A stretch of 25,261 nt of DNA, from positions 1 to 25,261 of IMG/VR virus record IMGVR_UViG_3300014911_000028. One strand, written 5' to 3'. Position 1 is the first letter of the stretch; each line of letters starts with the position of its first letter. The position numbers were made by a program, and so were the translations under genes. A model generated the notes under the pieces. That model ran no database searches. It worked only from the letters and a program-made list of their open reading frames with translations, and was not told the DNA's origin. The stretch is from a virus. Shown here in pieces: positions 21,031 to 25,261 of this stretch.

Positions 21031-21039
21031 GTTATAATT

Positions 21040-22314
21040 ATGAGAGTATTTGTTTTAGACAAGGACAAGAGACCATTAGCTTCTTGTCATCCTGCCAGAG
21101 CAAGAATACTTTTAAAGGAAGGTAAGGCATCTGTTTATAAGATGTTTCCGTTTACTATTATACTTAAAGAATCCTATCCTGATTTTAAACCCAGAGTTCA
21201 CTGTTTGAAATTTGATCCTGGTGTTAGTGAAAGTGGAATGGTTGTTGTTGAGAAAAGCAGAGATAAGTATAGTTCTGTTGGTAGAGTTGTATTTGCTTCA
21301 GTGATAAAACATAAGTTTTATCTTGTGAGAAGGAGAATGATAAGTAGAGCTTTACGGAGAAGATTCAGAAGGAAGAGATTAAGGAGAAGAAAAGCAAGAT
21401 TTTATAGGGCAGTTTCTAGTAATTGGATTAGCCCATCTCTTTCTTCTGTATTGAGTAACTATGTAACATGGATTAATAGGATAGTAGCATTATCTCCGAT
21501 CAGTGAGATATTTGTTGAAGTTAGTAAGTTTGATTCTCACAAGATGAAAGATAAATCGGTGCATGGAAATCTATATAGGTTTGGAGAGTTGTATGGTGTT
21601 AAAGATATAAGGAGTTATATCTTTGACAAGTTTAAGCATCGATGTGTATATTGTGGATCAACTTCTAACCTTGAAATAGATCATATTATACCTAAGAGTA
21701 GGGGTGGGTCTGATAGGATTGATAATCTTGTTTTGGCATGTAGAAAATGTAATAATGAAAAAGGTAACAGAACAGCGTCTGAATTTGGATATGATAACAT
21801 ACAGCAATTAGTTGGTAAGTCTCTAAAAGCACCAAGTGTTCTAAATAGACTCAATATTAAATTGATTGAATTTTTAGAGTTCTTAGGGAAACCATACTAT
21901 ATCAGTGATGGAATAACAACAAGTCATAATAGAAAGTTTCTGGGTTTGAAGAAGGAACATTGGATCGATGCTTTATGTGTAGGGGAAATCTATGATAAGA
22001 TAATTTATCCTTCGTATGGGTTGTATATAAAGGCTGAAGGGAGAGGTAATAGACAGATTGTTAGAAATGATAAGTATGGATTTCCCAGATTTCATCTTTC
22101 AAGAAATAGACATCACTTTGGCTTCAGAAGCGGAGATATGGTTAGGACTAACGATGGAATAATTGGAAAAGTTGTATGTAGAAGTAGAGGGCAGTTTGAT
22201 GTTAAGACAAAGAATGGAACAATATATAGGAAGTATACTGAATGTGAAGTCATATTTAAAAGAGATGGTTATTCTTATTCCCATTTTATGATTGCAAATA
22301 ATTTGGAGGTGTAG
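21040..22314 (+). CDS. iscB: IscB RNA-guided nuclease 2, 424 aa
   Basis: The start at 21040 (AAGGAG upstream) removes a 21-residue extension that is really omega-RNA. PLAS in the PLMP position (12-15); RuvC-I KFDPG with Asp59; Arg-rich bridge helix about 97-122; RuvC-II FVEVSKFD with Glu160; HNH Cys202/Cys205, DH 214-215, Asn229, Cys234/Cys237; RuvC-III HWIDAL with Asp310; C-terminal SH3-like domain (GDMVRTNDGIIGKVV). All catalytic residues kept. Clearly different from IscB1 in HNH style (DHIIPKSRGG against HHIVSRQVGG). It interrupts the head operon, and its 3' end GGAGGTG supplies the SD of the next gene. Confidence 0.93.
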   Translation: MRVFVLDKDKRPLASCHPARARILLKEGKASVYKMFPFTIILKESYPDFKPRVHCLKFDPGVSESGMVVVEKSRDKYSSVGRVVFASVIKHKFYLVRRRMISRALRRRFRRKRLRRRKARFYRAVSSNWISPSLSSVLSNYVTWINRIVALSPISEIFVEVSKFDSHKMKDKSVHGNLYRFGELYGVKDIRSYIFDKFKHRCVYCGSTSNLEIDHIIPKSRGGSDRIDNLVLACRKCNNEKGNRTASEFGYDNIQQLVGKSLKAPSVLNRLNIKLIEFLEFLGKPYYISDGITTSHNRKFLGLKKEHWIDALCVGEIYDKIIYPSYGLYIKAEGRGNRQIVRNDKYGFPRFHLSRNRHHFGFRSGDMVRTNDGIIGKVVCRSRGQFDVKTKNGTIYRKYTECEVIFKRDGYSYSHFMIANNLEV

Positions 22315-22321
22315 ATAGGTT

Positions 22322-22795
22322 ATGGCTGAAATCAAATTTGGATGGAGAGAAGGAGATGGCAAAGGCAGAGAATATCCTGTTGCTGCTGATCAGTATTTCC
22401 ACAGAAGGGGTGGTAAGTTTGTAAAGCTGGTGTCAGGGAGAGTAACTCTCTGTGCATCTGCTGATACCCAGATAATGGGCTGGGCTGTAACCCCAAAGGA
22501 TGACGAAGGCAAGAATGCTTGGAAATCCAGCTCTACTGCTGGTAAAGATAAAGTGTTTGTAATCACAAACCTTGACAATGTGTTTGCCTGTCCTGTGGAT
22601 GAAAGGACTGCATCCATAGCCGAGTCTCTTATAGGCAGGGGTGCAGGTCTCTACAACACAGGTGCAACATATGCAACCATACAGAAAGTATGGCTCAGCT
22701 CAACAAATGCCACTCCATTGAGCATTGTGGATGTGGATACTGATAACAAGATTGCCTATGTGAAAGTTAAGCCTACACACAAGCAGGCTATATAA
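22322..22795 (+). CDS. Head decoration-like protein, 157 aa
   Basis: Small, beta-rich, between scaffold and major capsid: the place of capsid-stabilising (gpD-type) proteins. It begins MAEIKFGWREGDGKG and contains GRVTLCASADTQIMGWAV and a Gly-rich centre (GRGAGLYNTGATYAT). The SD lies in the last codons of IscB2, 7 nt after whose stop this gene begins. Role inferred from place and size; a capsid fibre or head-completion protein is possible. Confidence 0.65.
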   Translation: MAEIKFGWREGDGKGREYPVAADQYFHRRGGKFVKLVSGRVTLCASADTQIMGWAVTPKDDEGKNAWKSSSTAGKDKVFVITNLDNVFACPVDERTASIAESLIGRGAGLYNTGATYATIQKVWLSSTNATPLSIVDVDTDNKIAYVKVKPTHKQAI

Positions 22796-22837
22796 TTCTG
22801 AATTGATTTGAAAGTAAATCGGAGGTGTAAATAGATT

Positions 22838-23800
22838 ATGGCTGGTGTGCATAGATCACAGTTTACCGAATTGATGAAACGGAACTTATATGACTGGTTC
22901 TGGGAAAGCTACCCTGAAGTGCCTCCAAGGTATGAAGATATATTTGAAGTGGTAGAGTCGGATTCAGCTTATAATAAATTCACTTCTGCCATTGGCCTTG
23001 GAGAGTTGCTGGAAAAACCTGAAGGGGAAGACTTGCAGGCTGATGCTCCAATGGAAGGCTACACCATAGTGTGTAAGAATAGGTCATTTGGAAGGCTGGT
23101 CAGGTTCTCAAGAGAGACTGTAGATGATGCTCAGAAAGTTGATAACCTGCTCATGTCAACTGTGGGTAGATGGTCAAGATCTCTCATAATCACAAAGGAG
23201 AAATTCTATGCCAAGTTCTTCAACAAGGGAGCATTAACTGCTGGACATGAAGTGTTCAACAACACCATTACTGGTGTAGTGGATGACCCTTCAGGCAATT
23301 TCATCTATGATGGAAAGCCTTTCTTTGCTACAGACCATCCAGATAAGGTGGGTAATACCTACTCAAACTACAGTGCTGCTTTGGCACTTACTGCTGACAA
23401 TCTCAAGACCGTGTATAACACATATACCACAGTAAATAACAGGGATGAAAGGGGAGAGATAATAGAGCTGATTCCTGATACCCTATTAATCCCACCTGCA
23501 TTGAACTTTACTGCAAAAGAGATACTGAACAGCACATTAGTGCCAAACAGCATGGATAACACCGTGAATGTACTGGCGGGAATCGTTGATGCCTTACAGT
23601 GGAGCTACTTGACTGATACTGATGGCTGGTTCTTAGGGAAGAGGAAGTTTGGGCTTATAGCCACTCAGAGGCTGGATGTTGAGCTCGATTTTTGGGTCGA
23701 TGAAACGAGTAAAGATATGTTCGCCTCTATCTATACAAGGTTTGGTGGTTGTGTAACAAACTGGAGATACTGGGTGGCATGTTCTATCTCTTCTTCCTAA
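22838..23800 (+). CDS. Major capsid protein (HK97 fold), 320 aa
   Basis: GGAGGTG lies 10 nt before the ATG. N-terminus MAGVHRSQFTELMKRNLYDW, then an alpha/beta body with GYTIVCKNRSFGRLVRFSRE, and the segment DGKPFFATDHPDKVGNTYSN, which from memory is typical of Mu gpT-like major heads. RKFGLIATQRLDVELDF and YTRFGGCVTNWRYWV near the C-terminus fit the A-domain. Last gene of the visible head module; a strong hairpin follows. Confidence 0.88.
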   Translation: MAGVHRSQFTELMKRNLYDWFWESYPEVPPRYEDIFEVVESDSAYNKFTSAIGLGELLEKPEGEDLQADAPMEGYTIVCKNRSFGRLVRFSRETVDDAQKVDNLLMSTVGRWSRSLIITKEKFYAKFFNKGALTAGHEVFNNTITGVVDDPSGNFIYDGKPFFATDHPDKVGNTYSNYSAALALTADNLKTVYNTYTTVNNRDERGEIIELIPDTLLIPPALNFTAKEILNSTLVPNSMDNTVNVLAGIVDALQWSYLTDTDGWFLGKRKFGLIATQRLDVELDFWVDETSKDMFASIYTRFGGCVTNWRYWVACSISSS

Positions 23801-23820
23801 CCTAACCTAATGTAACCAAT

Positions 23821-23854
23821 TCTCCCCTAATCCCCACTCTGGGGTTAGGGGAGA
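23821..23854 (+). terminator. Strong hairpin after the capsid gene
   Basis: TCTCCCCTAA (23821-23830) pairs with TTAGGGGAGA (23845-23854) and CCCCA with TGGGG inside, leaving a 3-nt loop and one bulged T: 15 bp. It begins 21 nt after the capsid stop. There is no U-run behind it, so it may be an mRNA-stabilising or partial terminator. Confidence 0.6.
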
Positions 23855-23946
23855 TTAATGGATATGCTCTTTGAAAACTGTCTTACTTTTCCAGATAAAT
23901 TCTTAAATACTTTTCTCACTTTCCCAGATAAATTTTTAAGTATCTC

Positions 23947-23974
23947 TTGACAAATTAGAATTAATGATTATTAT
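23947..23974 (+). promoter_or_regulatory. Sigma70-type promoter for the downstream nuclease gene
   Basis: TTGACA (23947-23952), a 16-nt spacer, TATTAT (23969-23974), with AATGATTA before and into the -10 as in the array promoters. Start of transcription would fall at about 23981, the A of the ATG, so the mRNA is probably leaderless. Confidence 0.7.
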
Positions 23975-23980
23975 TATCAC

Positions 23981-25261
23981 ATGAGCAGAAAATATACATA
24001 CGAAGAGGTTAAGAAGGAGTTTGAAAGAAGGGGTTATAAGCTCCTAAGTAAAGAGTATAAGAATGCAAGAGAGAAACTTGAATATATCTGTCCTAAAGGA
24101 CATCATGGAACTACAATTTTCCATACCTTCAAGAGAGAAACTTGAATATATCTGTCCTAAAGGACATCATGGAACTACAATTTTCCATACCTTCAAGAGA
24201 GGACATGGTTGTCCTATCTGTGCAGGAAAAGCAAGACATAATATTGAGTATATAAGGTCTGAGTTTGAGAAAAGGGGATACAAACTCCTTACTACTGAAT
24301 ATAAAAATTCATCTCAGAAATTGGAGTATATCTGTCCGAAAGGACATCGTGGCAGTATAGCTTGGACTAATTTCAGTAGGGGTGCTGGTTGTTATATATG
24401 TGCTAATAATCAAAGGAAAGATATAAATGATGTAGTTCTTGCTTTCAAAGAAGCTGGGTTTCATCCCTGCTTTATTGAATATAAGAATGCATCCCAGAAA
24501 TTAAGATGTATGTGTAAGAAAGGTCATGTATTCATGGTGTCCTACGGTGAGATTAAGAATGGAAATGGTTGTCCTATTTGTAGGGGCAGATTAGGATTGC
24601 ATATTGATCAAATTAGGAAAGTCTTTGAGTCTAAGGATTGTCTGTTGGTATCTTCAGAATACAATGGATACGGAACTAAGTTTGAGTATTTCTGTCCAGA
24701 AGGTCATTACAATGTTACTACTCTGGACAGATTCATGTATGAAGAAGGGACTTTGTGTAGGGAATGCACTGGAACCGCAAAAAAGGAATGTTACAAAGAG
24801 AGAGTTAAAAAGGATAAGTTGGAGAGATGGAATAAAAAGTATCAAGGTATTGAAGGTATTGACTATGTGGAGTGTAAGTTATGTGGTAAAAGGAGTCTGA
24901 GTATTGACTCAAGGCATCTCAGGAATAGACACAAGATAAGCAAAGATGAATATATTAAGATGTTTCCTGATGCTATCCTTACTTCTGAGAAAAAGAGACA
25001 AATTCAATCTCATCCAGCTTGGAATAAAGGATTGAAAGGTTATTATCATCATTCAGAAGAAACTAAGAAAAAGTTATCTAAAGAGCGTAAAGGAGAGAAC
25101 AATCCTTTTTATGGAAAGAGAAGATCAAGAGAATCTATTGAGAGACAGAAGGAAAGTTTAAAAAAGACTCTCATGGAGAGATATGGTGTAGAAAATACTG
25201 TGCATATTCCAGGGGTTGCTGACAAACTATCCAAAATTATGGTAGAAAAGATAGTTAATGG
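23981..25261 (+). pseudogene. Zinc-ribbon/NUMOD3 homing-endonuclease-like gene, frameshifted; runs off right edge
   Basis: The first frame reads 54 codons from 23981 and stops at 24143-24145 because of a 64-bp tandem duplication. With one copy removed, a single frame continues to the window end. It holds four repeats of about 60-80 aa with a zinc ribbon each (CPKGHHG..GCPIC, CPKGHRG..GCYIC, CKKGHVF..GCPIC, CPEGHYN..LCREC), a Ros/MucR-like finger (CKLCGKRSLSIDSRHLRNRH), then a NUMOD3-like DNA-binding motif (HSEETKKKLSKERKGENNPF) and ERYGVENTVHIPG, seen in some homing-type nucleases. The catalytic domain is not evident here and may lie beyond the edge. A frame open from ATG 24063 could still make the C-terminal part. 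Confidence 0.7.
24066..24193 (+). repeat. 64-bp exact tandem duplication
   Basis: 24066-24129 and 24130-24193 are identical. The 8-mer CAAGAGAG starts each copy and occurs a third time at 24194-24201, so slippage between two pre-existing CAAGAGAG sites explains the event. 64 is not a multiple of three, so it shifts the frame. Confidence 0.95.

Noticed and set aside
20977-21039. N-terminal 21-residue extension of IscB2
   Set aside because: It overlaps the conserved omega-RNA stem; the SD at 21024 and the VFVLDKDKRPL start of the family support 21040.
24604-24900. 98-codon frame on the plus strand and its antisense partner
   Set aside because: They are shadows of the zinc-ribbon frame, which carries the CPEGH and Ros-finger motifs through the same bases.

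Overview
The window looks like part of a tailed bacteriophage or prophage with an HK97-type head. It holds, in order, a small terminase, large terminase, portal, scaffold, a decoration-like protein and a major capsid protein. The DNA is AT-rich, arginine is written almost only as AGA/AGG, coding strands are purine-rich, Shine-Dalgarno sites are strong (GGAGG type), and sigma70-like promoters usually have a 16-nt spacer. The host is therefore a bacterium; codon and purine bias would fit a thermophile, but that is inference. No tRNA, rRNA or CRISPR array was seen.

Layout. (1) About 1-3800, mostly minus strand: some 13 very small genes, most with a near-identical SD, three sigma70-like promoters, one clear terminator and a 36-bp perfect palindrome, plus one plus-strand HNH nuclease gene. 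This resembles an early or accessory region. (2) 3797-4708: a 0.9-kb gene-free divergent control region with six copies of a TGGCAN8TTGC-type motif in both orientations (each a perfect GG-N10-GC, like sigma54 -24/-12 elements), a GC-rich inverted repeat, iteron-like repeats and a hexamer microsatellite. It is a candidate origin or master switch. (3) 4709-12990, plus strand: a translationally coupled tandem array of about 14 (perhaps 18) diverged paralogues of about 100 aa, sharing a K/R-M-M-G-Y-D core and a later G-D/E-Y/F motif. A truncated relic and one small membrane-protein gene lie among them. I do not recognise the family; it is the best candidate here for an undescribed system.

(4) An IscB RNA-guided nuclease with its omega-RNA interrupts that array (9.7-11.3 kb). 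It is followed by a 62-bp exact copy of the start of a gene 3.3 kb downstream, which suggests the nuclease arrived from a site next to that gene. (5) 12995-14956: a DHH/DHHA1 phosphoesterase, an HExxH protein and a Cys-rich/HTH protein that may control late genes. (6) 15253-23800: the packaging and head operon, with an exported protein between portal and scaffold. A second, different IscB plus omega-RNA sits between the scaffold and decoration genes; the predicted guide encodes Met-Ala-Glu-Leu-Arg and resembles the start of the adjacent decoration gene (Met-Ala-Glu-Ile-Lys), as expected for RNA-guided homing. (7) 23981-end: a zinc-ribbon/NUMOD3 homing-endonuclease-like gene broken by an exact 64-bp tandem duplication.

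Taken together, this is a phage segment crowded with nuclease-type selfish genes (two IscB, one HNH, one broken NUMOD3-type). They sit at gene junctions and preserve, or re-create, the translation start of the next gene.
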